This document shows positions 36,649 through 44,216 of a stretch of DNA of 64,000 bases, piece after piece. The number at the start of each line of letters is the position of its first letter. Within the stretch, counting starts at the first letter, position 1. The notes below the pieces were generated by a model, which saw only the letters and a list, made by a program, of their open reading frames with translations, made no database searches and had not been told where the DNA came from. The stretch comes from an uncultured Bacteroidales bacterium. GTDB lineage: Bacteria > Bacteroidota > Bacteroidia > Bacteroidales > Bacteroidaceae. The stretch is taken from the NCBI GenBank assembly GCA_902775375.1, contig CACYLU010000006.1:62001-126000 (forward strand), given 5' to 3'. The position numbers and the translations under genes are program-made.

Positions 36649-38808
36649 ATGAAAGTTTATCAAACTAACGAAATTAAGAACATTGCCTTGTTAGGTAGTG
36701 ATGGCGCCGGAAAAACCACTCTCACAGAGTCATTGCTCTTTGAGGGTGGTATCATAAAACGTCGCGGTAGAGTGAGTCAGAAGAACACAGTGAGTGATTA
36801 TTTCCCTGTAGAGCAGGAATATGGTTACTCTGTTTTCTCCACAGTATTTCATGTAGAATATAACGGCAAGAAGCTGAATATTATCGATTGCCCGGGTAGT
36901 GATGACTTCGCTGGAGCTTATTTGACTGCCTTGAATGTAACTGATACAGCTATCCTGTTGCTTAATGGCCAGTATGGTCCTGAGGTAACTACCCAGAATC
37001 ACTTCCGTTATACTGAGAAGTTGGGTAAGCCAGTGATTTTCTTGGTGAACCAGCTGGATAGCGACAAGTGCGACTATGATAACTGCGTAGAGCGCCTGCG
37101 TGAAATTTATGGTTCTAAAGTGGTACAGATTCAGTATCCGTTGAATCAGGGGCCTGATTTCAACTCATTGATTGATGTGCTGTTGATGAAGAAATATTCA
37201 TGGGGCCCTGAAGGTGGTGCTCCTACTATTGAGGATATTCCTGCTTCAGAAATGGCAAAGGCTACCGAGTTGCATAACAAGTTGGTAGAGTCTGCTGCTG
37301 AGCACGATGAGACTTTGATGGAAAAATTCTTCATGGAAGAGCCATTGTCTGAAGATGAGTTGCGTCTGGGAATCCGCAAAGGTCTGGCAAGTCGTGGTAT
37401 GTTCCCTGTGTTCTGCGTTTGCGCTGTTAAGGACATGGGTGTTCGCCGTCTGATGGAGTTTCTGGGCAACGTGGTTCCTTTCGTTGACGATATGCCAGCA
37501 GTGAAGAACACTGCAGGTGAGGAAGTGAAGCCAGATCCTAATGGTCCAACTTCTGTATTCTTCTTCAAGACTTCAGTTGAACCACATATCGGTGATGTAC
37601 AATACTTCAAGGTGATGAGTGGTACGCTGAAAGAAGGTGATGATCTGACCAATGCAGATCGCGGCTCTAAGGAGCGCATCGCTCAGATTTACTCTCCTGC
37701 AGGTGCTAACCGCGAGAAGGTAGAGATGATGGTAGCTGGTGATATAGGTTGCACCGTGAAGCTGAAGGATGTTCGCGTAGGCAATACCTTGAACGGCAAG
37801 GACTGCGAGTATCGTTTCGACTTTATCAAGTATCCTAACTCTAAGTATTCACGCGCTATCCGTCCTGCTAACGAAGCAGATATGGAGAAGATGATGAGTT
37901 TGTTGAATCGTATGCACGAGGAAGATCCAACTTGGATTGTTGACCAGTCTAAGGAGTTGCGTCAGACTATCCTTTATGGTCAGGGTGAGTTCCACCTGCG
38001 TACCTTGAAGTGGCGTATGGAGAACAACGAGAAGATGCAGATCGTTTATGATGAGCCACGTATTCCATATCGTGAAACTATTACCAAGGCTGCTCGTGCA
38101 GATTATCGCCATAAGAAGCAGTCTGGTGGTGCAGGTCAGTTTGGTGAGGTTCACCTCATCGTTGAACCTTATACCGAGGGTATGCCTGAACCTACCGTAT
38201 ATAAGTTCAATGGTCAGGAATATCGTATCTCAGTTAAGAGTAAAGACGAGTATCCTTTGGAGTGGGGTGGTAAGCTGGTGTTCTACAACGCTATAGTTGG
38301 TGGCTCAATTGATGCTCGCTTCATGCCTGCTATCTTGAAGGGTATCATGTCACGTATGGAGCAGGGACCATTGACTGGTTCATACGCTCGTGACGTACGT
38401 GTTATCGTTTACGATGGAAAGATGCACCCAGTAGATTCTAATGAAATCTCATTCATGTTGGCTGGTCGTAACGCTTTCAGTGAAGCATTCCGCAACGCTG
38501 GTCCTAAGATCTTGGAACCTATTTATGATGTGGATGTGCTGGTTCCTGCTGACTATATGGGTGACGTGATGAGTGACCTGCAAGGCCGTCGTGCTATGAT
38601 TATGGGTATGGATAGTGAATCAGGTTTCCAGAAGTTGAGTGCTAAGGTTCCTCTGAAGGAAATGTCATCTTACTCAACTGCTTTGAGCTCACTTACTGGT
38701 GGACGTGCATCGTTTGTAATGAACTTCTCTGGCTACGAACTTGTTCCTACTGATGTGCAGAATAAGCTTATCAAGGAGTTCGAGGAAAGCAACAAGGAAG
38801 ACGAATAA
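36649..38808 (+). CDS. fusA2: EF-G paralogue of the Bacteroides EF-G2 type
   Basis: 719 residues with full EF-G domain order: G domain to about 270, domain II (SVFFFKTSVEPHIGDVQYF), domains III-V (QGEFHLRTLKWRM, GGAGQFGEVHLIVEPY, YDVDVLVPADYMGDVMSDLQGRRA). P-loop GSDGAGKTT (16-24) and NQLD are intact. Switch I is divergent (VEQEYGYSVFSTVF for the canonical RGITI region) and the G3 motif reads DCPGSDDF (80-87), with Ser84 where canonical EF-G has the catalytic His of DTPGHVDF. Bacteroides EF-G2 is reported to support translocation without GTP hydrolysis during carbon limitation; assignment to that group is by similarity. Monocistronic, ending at a strong terminator. Confidence 0.92.
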   Translation: MKVYQTNEIKNIALLGSDGAGKTTLTESLLFEGGIIKRRGRVSQKNTVSDYFPVEQEYGYSVFSTVFHVEYNGKKLNIIDCPGSDDFAGAYLTALNVTDTAILLLNGQYGPEVTTQNHFRYTEKLGKPVIFLVNQLDSDKCDYDNCVERLREIYGSKVVQIQYPLNQGPDFNSLIDVLLMKKYSWGPEGGAPTIEDIPASEMAKATELHNKLVESAAEHDETLMEKFFMEEPLSEDELRLGIRKGLASRGMFPVFCVCAVKDMGVRRLMEFLGNVVPFVDDMPAVKNTAGEEVKPDPNGPTSVFFFKTSVEPHIGDVQYFKVMSGTLKEGDDLTNADRGSKERIAQIYSPAGANREKVEMMVAGDIGCTVKLKDVRVGNTLNGKDCEYRFDFIKYPNSKYSRAIRPANEADMEKMMSLLNRMHEEDPTWIVDQSKELRQTILYGQGEFHLRTLKWRMENNEKMQIVYDEPRIPYRETITKAARADYRHKKQSGGAGQFGEVHLIVEPYTEGMPEPTVYKFNGQEYRISVKSKDEYPLEWGGKLVFYNAIVGGSIDARFMPAILKGIMSRMEQGPLTGSYARDVRVIVYDGKMHPVDSNEISFMLAGRNAFSEAFRNAGPKILEPIYDVDVLVPADYMGDVMSDLQGRRAMIMGMDSESGFQKLSAKVPLKEMSSYSTALSSLTGGRASFVMNFSGYELVPTDVQNKLIKEFEESNKEDE

Positions 38809-38831
38809 ACGTATATACCTTATTTATTTAT

Positions 38832-38876
38832 ATGGGGGTCGCATCGACATTTCGGAGCGACCCCCATTGTTTTTTA
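38832..38876 (+). terminator. Terminator after the EF-G2-like gene
   Basis: An 11-bp GC-rich perfect stem ATGGGGGTCGC/GCGACCCCCAT (38832-38842, 38857-38867) followed by TGTTTTTTATT. Confidence 0.95.
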
Positions 38877-38940
38877 TTATTGTTAACAGAAAAGTTCGTA
38901 AAAAATTAACAATTTACTTGCATCGTATTATTGTAATTGT

Positions 38941-38949
38941 TAAATTTGC
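38941..38949 (+). promoter_or_regulatory. Promoter -7 element TAAATTTGC for the two-component genes
   Basis: Plus-strand consensus box with TTG at 38918-38920 (20-base spacing), 40 bases before the histidine kinase ATG. Confidence 0.65.
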
Positions 38950-38988
38950 TCCGTCAATGAGACAAAAAAAACAAGATATAACGCAGAT

Positions 38989-40521
38989 ATGAAAAAAACG
39001 ACAATATGGATATTGGGCATCGTGATGGGGCTTTCGTTCCTTAGTCTGCTTTATCTACAGATAAGCTACATTGAAGAGATGGCTACTATGCGCAACGAGC
39101 AGTTTGACGAATCCGTCAAGCGTGCGCTGCTGGCAGCATCGAAGGATGTAGAGTCTGAGGAGGTAGACAGGTGGTTGCGTGAAGACATCTCTTCGATTGA
39201 CCGTAATGCTTGGAGTCAGCGTTCTCAGAATTCCAAGACCCAATCCCAGAGTTTTACTATAACTGGTCCAGATGGTTCAAAGATTGAACTGAAGACCTTC
39301 TCGGGAGGAACTCAAGAGTTGCCCAAAGCGATGATATCTCGACGTCATGGAACAAAAACCATCCCCCAGACCTCACGTTCAATGGCTGAAATGCTGAGAA
39401 ACCGCTATCTCTACCAACGCGACTTGCTGGATGAGATTGCCTGGCAGATGGTATATAATGCCGACGTGAAACCTGTTTCTGAAAGAATCAACTTCCGAAA
39501 CCTTGACAATTACATCCATTCCGGCTTGGTGGACAATGGGGTGAATCTTAGCTATCACTTCAAAGTGATTGATGGTGATGGTAAGGAAGTTTATCGTTGT
39601 TCTGATTTCAATGAGAAGGGGAGTGACCAGCTATATACGCAGCCATTGTTCTTGAATGATACTCCAGCACGTATGAGTATAGTACAGGTACATTTCCCTG
39701 GTAAACGCGATTATATATTTGACTCTGTGAGTTTCATGATTCCATCAGTGGTGTTTACCCTCGTATTGCTGGTTACCTTTATCTTCACCATCTATGTTAT
39801 TTTCCGTCAGAAGAAACTCACTGAGATGAAGAACGATTTTATCAACAATATGACACATGAGTTTAAGACTCCTATTTCTACCATCTCGTTGGCTGCGCAG
39901 ATGCTCAATGACCCTGCCGTATCTAAGTCGCCGAGCATGTTCCAGCATATATCTGGTGTCATCAACGATGAGACCAAACGTCTGAGGCTTGAAGTAGAAA
40001 AAGTGTTACAGATGTCAATGTTCGACCATGACAAAGCAACCATGAAGCCGAAGGAGATTGATATGAATGCATTGATTGAAGGGGTAGTCAACACCTTTGC
40101 TTTGAAGGTTGAACGCTATAATGGCAAGATTGAGAGCGAACTGTTGGCAGAAGATCCTATTGTCTATGCAGACGAGATGCACATCACCAATGTTATCTTC
40201 AACCTCATGGATAATGCGGTGAAATATAAACGCGAGGATGTTGATTTGCACCTCAATGTCAAGACTTGGAATGAGGGCAAGAAACTGATGATTGCCGTGC
40301 AGGATAACGGCATCGGTATTAAGAAAGAAAACTTAAAAAAGATATTTGAAAGGTTTTACCGCGTGCATACAGGTAATCTGCACGATGTAAAAGGATTTGG
40401 TTTGGGACTGGCCTATGTGAAGAAAATCATTACAGACCACAATGGAACCATTAAGGCCGAGAGCGAACTGAATGTCGGAACTAGATTTATTATTGCATTA
40501 CCTTTATTTAATATTGACTGA
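38989..40521 (+). CDS. rprX: Sensor histidine kinase, RprX-like
   Basis: An inner-membrane kinase of 510 residues. TM1 is at residues 5-23 and TM2 at about 245-268, enclosing a roughly 220-residue periplasmic sensor region. The H box NDFINNMTHEFKTPIS carries phospho-acceptor His290. The N box (NLMDNAVKYK), G1 (QDNGIGIKKENLKKIFERFY) and G2 (GFGLGLAYVKKI) complete the ATPase domain. No HAMP is obvious. Similarity and gene order match Bacteroides fragilis RprX; the signal is unknown. The response regulator starts 2 bp after the stop. Confidence 0.94.
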   Translation: MKKTTIWILGIVMGLSFLSLLYLQISYIEEMATMRNEQFDESVKRALLAASKDVESEEVDRWLREDISSIDRNAWSQRSQNSKTQSQSFTITGPDGSKIELKTFSGGTQELPKAMISRRHGTKTIPQTSRSMAEMLRNRYLYQRDLLDEIAWQMVYNADVKPVSERINFRNLDNYIHSGLVDNGVNLSYHFKVIDGDGKEVYRCSDFNEKGSDQLYTQPLFLNDTPARMSIVQVHFPGKRDYIFDSVSFMIPSVVFTLVLLVTFIFTIYVIFRQKKLTEMKNDFINNMTHEFKTPISTISLAAQMLNDPAVSKSPSMFQHISGVINDETKRLRLEVEKVLQMSMFDHDKATMKPKEIDMNALIEGVVNTFALKVERYNGKIESELLAEDPIVYADEMHITNVIFNLMDNAVKYKREDVDLHLNVKTWNEGKKLMIAVQDNGIGIKKENLKKIFERFYRVHTGNLHDVKGFGLGLAYVKKIITDHNGTIKAESELNVGTRFIIALPLFNID

Positions 40522-40522
40522 T

Positions 40523-41227
40523 ATGGACGATAAATTACGTATTCTATTGTGTGAGGACGATGAAAATCTGGGTATGCTACTCAGAGAGTACTTACAGGCC
40601 AAAGGCTATATTGCAGATCTCTTCCCCGATGGAGATGCAGGCTACAAGGCTTTCCTAAAGACAAAGTATGACATTTGCGTGTTTGACGTGATGATGCCAA
40701 AGAAAGATGGTTTCACGTTGGCAAAAGAGGTGCGCTCCGCCAATTCCGAGGTGCCTATCATCTTCTTGACAGCTAAGACGTTGAAGGAAGATATCCTGGA
40801 AGGTTTCAAGATCGGTGCAGATGATTACATCACAAAACCGTTCAGCATGGAAGAGTTGACATTGCGTGTTGAGGCTATCTTGCGTAGGGTAAGAGGCAAG
40901 CGCAACAAAGACAACAACACCTTCAAGATTGGTAAGTTTACTTTCGATATCCAGAAGCAGATCTTGTCGATTGATGGCGAACAGACCAAGCTTACCACAA
41001 AAGAGTCAGAACTGTTGAACCTGCTTTGCACGCATGCCAATGATGTGCTGAACCGCGATTTCGCCCTGAAGACTATTTGGATTGATGACAACTACTTTAA
41101 TGCACGTAGCATGGATGTGTATATCACTAAACTTCGTAAGCACTTGAAGGCAGATCCTGCTATTGAGATTATCAATATTCACGGTAAGGGATATAAACTG
41201 ATTATCCCAGAGTCTAACGAAGGCTAA
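40523..41227 (+). CDS. rprY: Response regulator, OmpR/PhoB family, RprY-like
   Basis: 234 residues from the ATG at 40523 (MDDKLRILLCEDDENLGMLL); a longer frame from 40472 lies inside the kinase gene. The receiver domain has acidic EDD, phospho-acceptor Asp55 in CVFDVMMPKKDG, Thr in IIFLTAKTLKEDI and Lys in YITKPFSMEEL. The C-terminal winged helix includes LTTKESELLNLLCTHAN and RSMDVYITKLRKHLKADP. It is translationally adjacent to the kinase (one-base gap), so the pair is made together. A terminator follows. Confidence 0.96.
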   Translation: MDDKLRILLCEDDENLGMLLREYLQAKGYIADLFPDGDAGYKAFLKTKYDICVFDVMMPKKDGFTLAKEVRSANSEVPIIFLTAKTLKEDILEGFKIGADDYITKPFSMEELTLRVEAILRRVRGKRNKDNNTFKIGKFTFDIQKQILSIDGEQTKLTTKESELLNLLCTHANDVLNRDFALKTIWIDDNYFNARSMDVYITKLRKHLKADPAIEIINIHGKGYKLIIPESNEG

Positions 41228-41252
41228 TCTTCTTGTGCTAAAGATAAAAATT

Positions 41253-41284
41253 AAGGCAGCTTCATAGAAAGCTGCCTTTTCTTT
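41253..41284 (+). terminator. Terminator after the response regulator gene
   Basis: Perfect 10-bp stem AAGGCAGCTT/AAGCTGCCTT followed by TTCTTTT. The A flank also allows use from the minus-strand small gene ending at 41310. Confidence 0.9.
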
Positions 41285-41309
41285 TCAAACACGATTTCGT
41301 GTGGGAAGA

Positions 41310-41486
41310 TTAGTCTGCCAGACGTTTGTTGATAATGATGTAAATGACCAGACCTACTACCATCAGGAAGAAGAGGCCGCCCAATACACCATTGTTGTTA
41401 ACGTTGCCGGTAAACTGGCAAGCAATCATGCCAATACCACCCAGCAGGATTAAAATCAGTCCCAGATTCTTTAAAAAGCCTTTCAT
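41310..41486 (-). CDS. Small two-helix membrane protein
   Basis: A 58-residue frame begins at the ATG at 41486 and ends in TAA at 41310. It starts MKGFLKNLGLILILLGGIGM, has a second helix LFFLMVVGLVIYIII and ends NKRLAD. Two transmembrane helices are joined by a short polar loop (CQFTGNVNNNG). It fills the gap between the two-component genes and marR and abuts a bidirectional terminator. Its clean amphipathic layout and basic N-terminus support a real gene. No function is known to me; a link to RprXY is only positional. Confidence 0.75.
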   Translation of the reverse strand: MKGFLKNLGLILILLGGIGMIACQFTGNVNNNGVLGGLFFLMVVGLVIYIIINKRLAD

Positions 41487-41618
41487 GTGTACACTATTTT
41501 TTAATTATTATTTTATTCTGACTAAAATCAATTACAAAGAAAAGGAAAAATCTTTAACGAACGAAATAATTTCAGGTAAAAATGTAAAAAAGAGCCCAAT
41601 TATTTTCGTTTTTGCCTT

Positions 41619-42089
41619 TTAGGCCTCTTTATTTGGCTTGCCTTGCATATTGTTAAAGATCTTTTTCAGCAAGTCCTGACCTATAGCCAATTCTTGAGGT
41701 GTGACGTTGACCAATGCTTCACGCATGGTAGCGTTTGCCACTAAGAATGCCTTCTCCTCAATAGCTTTTCCCTCAGGTGTAAGCAAAATTAGGTTGTTGC
41801 GTTTGTCGTTCTCATCGGTAATTCTTTTGGCCAGCCCTTTCTTCTCCAAACTGTCAATCAGTCTGGTCATATTAGGCTTATCCTTAAATGTGATGTTGCA
41901 TAGTTCTTGTTGTGTCACCCTGTCTTTTTTCCATAACAGCGACAATACGGTTAGCTGTTCTGGTGAAATGTCGATGCCCTTCTCATTGAAGTCCATGACC
42001 AGTCGCCTGTTAATGGCTGCCGATACTCTACCGTTCAGTACTGCGAAAATCAATGTCACGTCAAAATCAAACTGCTCAATTCCTTTCAT
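41619..42089 (-). CDS. MarR family transcriptional regulator
   Basis: A dimeric winged-helix regulator of 156 residues. The core SPEQLTVLSLLWKKDRVTQQ, then LCNITFKDKPNMTRLIDSLEKKGLAKR and a wing DENDKRNNLILLTPEG fit MarR/SlyA proteins with DxR in the wing. The regulated genes are not obvious: it is divergent from rpsF and its own promoter element lies 28 bp upstream, so autoregulation is the simplest expectation. Ligand unknown. Confidence 0.92.
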   Translation of the reverse strand: MKGIEQFDFDVTLIFAVLNGRVSAAINRRLVMDFNEKGIDISPEQLTVLSLLWKKDRVTQQELCNITFKDKPNMTRLIDSLEKKGLAKRITDENDKRNNLILLTPEGKAIEEKAFLVANATMREALVNVTPQELAIGQDLLKKIFNNMQGKPNKEA

Positions 42090-42116
42090 ATTAGCCTTTT
42101 GTTATTATTTTATCCA

Positions 42117-42124
42117 CAAAGATA
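42117..42124 (-). promoter_or_regulatory. Promoter -7 element TATCTTTG for marR
   Basis: Minus-strand match 28 bases before the marR ATG. A TTATCCACA word overlaps it on the plus strand. Confidence 0.55.
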
Positions 42125-42133
42125 CAAAAAAAA

Positions 42134-42165
42134 TTTGCAGTTCAAAATAAAATCCCTACCTTTGC
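42134..42165 (+). promoter_or_regulatory. Full Bacteroidetes promoter for rpsF-rpsR-rplI
   Basis: TTTG (42134-42137), exactly 19 bases, then TACCTTTGC (42157-42165). It is the best -33/-7 match in the window, fitting a highly expressed ribosomal operon. Confidence 0.85.
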
Positions 42166-42209
42166 ATCCGCATTTTGCAAAACAAACATTTTATTAATTA
42201 TTTAAAAGT

Positions 42210-42551
42210 ATGAATCAATACGAAACCGTTTTCATTTTGACTCCCGTTTTGTCTGACGAACAGATGAAGGAAGCGGTAGGAAAGTTCACTGGCATCATTA
42301 CCGACAATGGTGGCAAGATTGTCAATGAAGAAAGCTGGGGTTTGAAGAAACTGGCTTATCCTATTCAGAAGAAGACCACTGGTTTCTATCAGTTGGTAGA
42401 GTTTGAGGCTGATCCTACAGTGATCGCTAAGTTAGAGGTTAATTATCGTCGTGATGAGCGCGTTCTTCGCTTTCTGACATTGAAGCAGGAAAAATATGCT
42501 GCTGAGTATGCTGCAAAGAGAAGAGGTCTTAAAACTAAAAAGGAGGATTAA
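42210..42551 (+). CDS. rpsF: 30S ribosomal protein S6
   Basis: 113 residues. [20 protein letters not shown] at the N-terminus, [20 protein letters not shown] and [15 protein letters not shown] are S6 signatures. It binds S18 on the small subunit platform, and rpsR follows immediately. First gene of the three-gene ribosomal operon behind a full consensus promoter. Confidence 0.98.
   Translation: MNQYETVFILTPVLSDEQMKEAVGKFTGIITDNGGKIVNEESWGLKKLAYPIQKKTTGFYQLVEFEADPTVIAKLEVNYRRDERVLRFLTLKQEKYAAEYAAKRRGLKTKKED
42541..42546 (+). promoter_or_regulatory. Strong Shine-Dalgarno AGGAGG before rpsR
   Basis: Perfect AGGAGG seven bases before the rpsR ATG, overlapping the end of rpsF. Strong sites are uncommon in this phylum. 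rplI has the same (42841-42846), so the operon is an exception to the A-rich leaders elsewhere in the window. Confidence 0.8.
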
Positions 42552-42553
42552 TT

Positions 42554-42838
42554 ATGGCACAGAATCAGAACGTTCAAGAGCAGTCTGAAATCAGATATCT
42601 GACTCCCCCTTCAGTAGATATTAAGAAGAAGAAGTACTGCCGCTTTAAGAAAGCTGGTATTAAGTACATCGACTATAAGGATCCTGAGTTCCTGAAGAAG
42701 TTCCTCAACGAGCAGGGCAAGATTCTGCCTCGCCGTATCACCGGCACTTCCTTAAAGTTCCAGCGCCGTGTTGCGCAAGCTGTTAAGAGAGCCCGTCACT
42801 TGGCTCTGCTGCCTTATGTAACTGACATGATGAAATAA
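42554..42838 (+). CDS. rpsR: 30S ribosomal protein S18
   Basis: 94 residues. [20 protein letters not shown], then [20 protein letters not shown] and [11 protein letters not shown] are the S18 signature. It carries a short Bacteroidetes-type N-terminal extension ([20 protein letters not shown]). Two bases after rpsF, as expected for the S6-S18 pair. Confidence 0.98.
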   Translation: MAQNQNVQEQSEIRYLTPPSVDIKKKKYCRFKKAGIKYIDYKDPEFLKKFLNEQGKILPRRITGTSLKFQRRVAQAVKRARHLALLPYVTDMMK

Positions 42839-42853
42839 TAAGGAGGAGATAGT

Positions 42854-43309
42854 ATGGAGATTATTTTGAAAGAAGATGTAATCAATTTGGGTTACAAGAA
42901 CGATATCGTTAAGGTGAAGAACGGTTATGGCCGTAACTACCTCATCCCTACTGGCAAGGCTGTTATTGCTTCTCCTTCTGCAAAGAAGCAGTTGGCTGAA
43001 GACCTGAAGCAGCGTGCTCACAAGCTGGAGAAGATTAAGAACGAAGCTTTGGCTAAGGCTGAGCAGTTGAAGGATGTAAGTCTGAAGATTGCAGCTAAGG
43101 TAAGCAATACTGGCACTATCTTCGGTTCAGTTGGCGCTATGCAGGTGGCTGACGAGTTGGCTAAGCTGGGTATTGAAATTGACCGCAAGATCATCACCGT
43201 TAAGGATACAGTAAAAGAGGTTGGCAACTATGTTGCAAATGTTCAGTTGCACAAGGAAGTGAAGGTAGAAATTCCTTTCGAAGTTGTTGCTGAGGCTGAA
43301 GAAGCTTAA
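42854..43309 (+). CDS. rplI: 50S ribosomal protein L9
   Basis: 151 residues. The N-terminal domain has VINLGYKNDIVKVKNGYGRN and YLIPTGKAVIAS (L9 signature), then the long connecting helix (QRAHKLEKIKNEALAKAEQL) and the C-terminal domain with GTIFGSVGAMQVADEL. A strong Shine-Dalgarno precedes it and a terminator follows. Confidence 0.98.
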   Translation: MEIILKEDVINLGYKNDIVKVKNGYGRNYLIPTGKAVIASPSAKKQLAEDLKQRAHKLEKIKNEALAKAEQLKDVSLKIAAKVSNTGTIFGSVGAMQVADELAKLGIEIDRKIITVKDTVKEVGNYVANVQLHKEVKVEIPFEVVAEAEEA

Positions 43310-43331
43310 TATTCCCTCAAATATATTCTTT

Positions 43332-43370
43332 AAGAAGGCTCTGCATTGTGCAAGGCCTTCTTTTGTTTTT
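43332..43370 (+). terminator. Terminator after rplI
   Basis: 8-bp stem AAGAAGGC/GCCTTCTT (43332-43339, 43355-43362) followed by TTGTTTTT. Confidence 0.8.
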
Positions 43371-43373
43371 CGC

Positions 43374-43431
43374 CTACTACGGGTAGAGCGGCCTTCTACT
43401 ACGGGAAGACGGACTGTCTTCCCGTAGTAGA
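43374..43431. repeat. CTACTACGGG triple repeat forming a perfect 16-bp hairpin
   Basis: Two direct copies of CTACTACGGG (43374-43383, 43396-43405) and one inverted copy (43421-43430). The second pairs with the third as a perfect 16-bp stem (43395-43410/43416-43431, loop GGACT). The first could compete for the same partner. Non-coding, between the rplI terminator and array B. Confidence 0.7.
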
Positions 43432-43447
43432 TTTTATCCCTCCTTCT

Positions 43448-43642
43448 GTCCCAATATCTCCACTCATTTGTCGTGGTATTTGTTATGGGGTTATTCCAGT
43501 GCCTCCTATGGGTTGTTGCAAGGCTTGCCAAGGGTCGTCGCAAAGTCTTCCATTACCCACCGCAGTATCTCCTTTACCCCCATAGCAGATACTGCGACGA
43601 GTGATAGAAAATACTCTAGCCAGTGATAGTAGGCAGTAAAAC
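43448..43642. repeat. 22-bp-periodic intergenic array B
   Basis: Units at 43448, 43470, 43492 (23 bp), 43515, 43537 and 43559, with members such as GTCGCAAAGTCTTCCATTAC. Then comes an 18-bp inverted half unit CATAGCAGATACTGCGAC (43581-43598) and two inverted 22-bp units to 43642. The layout equals array C, and the central 20-mer is shared exactly with array A. Confidence 0.8.
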
Positions 43643-43643
43643 A

Positions 43644-43671
43644 AATAGGCGGGGCATATGCCTCGCCTATT
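43644..43671 (-). terminator. 28-nt near-perfect hairpin after the helical lipoprotein gene
   Basis: AATAGGCG/CGCCTATT outer stem (8 bp), a G-T pair, and an inner GGCAT/ATGCC stem make almost the whole 28 nt self-complementary. It lies 42 bases past the lipoprotein stop. It differs at only two positions from the hairpin at 136-163. Confidence 0.75.
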
Positions 43672-43713
43672 GTTCTTCTTTGACATTATTATCGATAATG
43701 TCAAGAGATGAGA

Positions 43714-44037
43714 TTACTTGTTCTCACCCAACTGCTTCTTTGCAGCATTTGCAGCATCGTCAATGGCTTGAATAGCCTTGTCCTTAGCAGCGTTAGTAAC
43801 CTCTTCTGCCTTGTCTTTGGCAGCCTGCTTCAGCTCTTCACCTGCCTGCTTAGCAGCATCCTTAACCTCTACAGCTTTGTCAGCAGCAGCCTCAGAAGCA
43901 GCAGCTGCTACAGCTGCAACAGAGTCCTTCAGATTCTGTGCGGCCTTGGTTGATTCTTCATTGTTTGCTTTGTTACCTCCGCATGATGCGAGAGATACGG
44001 CTACGATAGTAGCTACGAATAATACAATCTTTTTCAT
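43714..44037 (-). CDS. Small Ala/Lys-rich helical lipoprotein
   Basis: 107 residues. A lipoprotein signal ends in VSLASC (Cys19), followed by a Gly-Gly linker and about 80 residues of Ala/Lys/Glu/Asp with repeating AADKAVEVKDAAKQAGEELK-type 11-residue periodicity. That is a long amphipathic helix or coiled coil reminiscent of LEA/apolipoprotein repeats. Anchored in the inner or outer membrane, it may act as an envelope stress or surface protein; no specific function is known to me. A promoter element at 44124-44132 gives a leader of about 80 nt, and a hairpin follows. Confidence 0.85.
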   Translation of the reverse strand: MKKIVLFVATIVAVSLASCGGNKANNEESTKAAQNLKDSVAAVAAAASEAAADKAVEVKDAAKQAGEELKQAAKDKAEEVTNAAKDKAIQAIDDAANAAKKQLGENK

Positions 44038-44123
44038 AGTTCACTTGCTTTATAAAACTAATAACTAATACTTTATTTGTGTTTATGAGTGAGTAAGAAT
44101 AGCTTCTTCACTCAAAAAACGAT

Positions 44124-44132
44124 GCAAAGATA
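44124..44132 (-). promoter_or_regulatory. Promoter -7 element TATCTTTGC for the helical lipoprotein gene
   Basis: Minus-strand consensus box 87 bases before the ATG, giving a long 5' leader. Confidence 0.55.
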
Positions 44133-44186
44133 CTATCTTTTAATATACGTTGTTCTCTAAAAATAGGAAAAATGCATTTTTTGCAG

Positions 44187-44195
44187 TAATTTTGC
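44187..44195 (+). promoter_or_regulatory. Promoter -7 element TAATTTTGC for mtaB and the following genes
   Basis: Plus-strand consensus box 22 bases before the mtaB ATG at 44217. It favours that ATG over the TTG at 44205. Confidence 0.6.
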
Positions 44196-44216
44196 AATGC
44201 GTTATTGAGATTAATT

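Noticed and set aside
42110..42118. Perfect DnaA box TTATCCACA
   Set aside because: A single copy inside the marR promoter with no neighbours; a 9-mer of this kind can arise by chance. It could be tested by DnaA ChIP.
43448..43642. CRISPR array
   Set aside because: Units are contiguous 22-bp degenerate copies with no constant repeat and variable spacer alternation; orientation flips and no cas genes are present.
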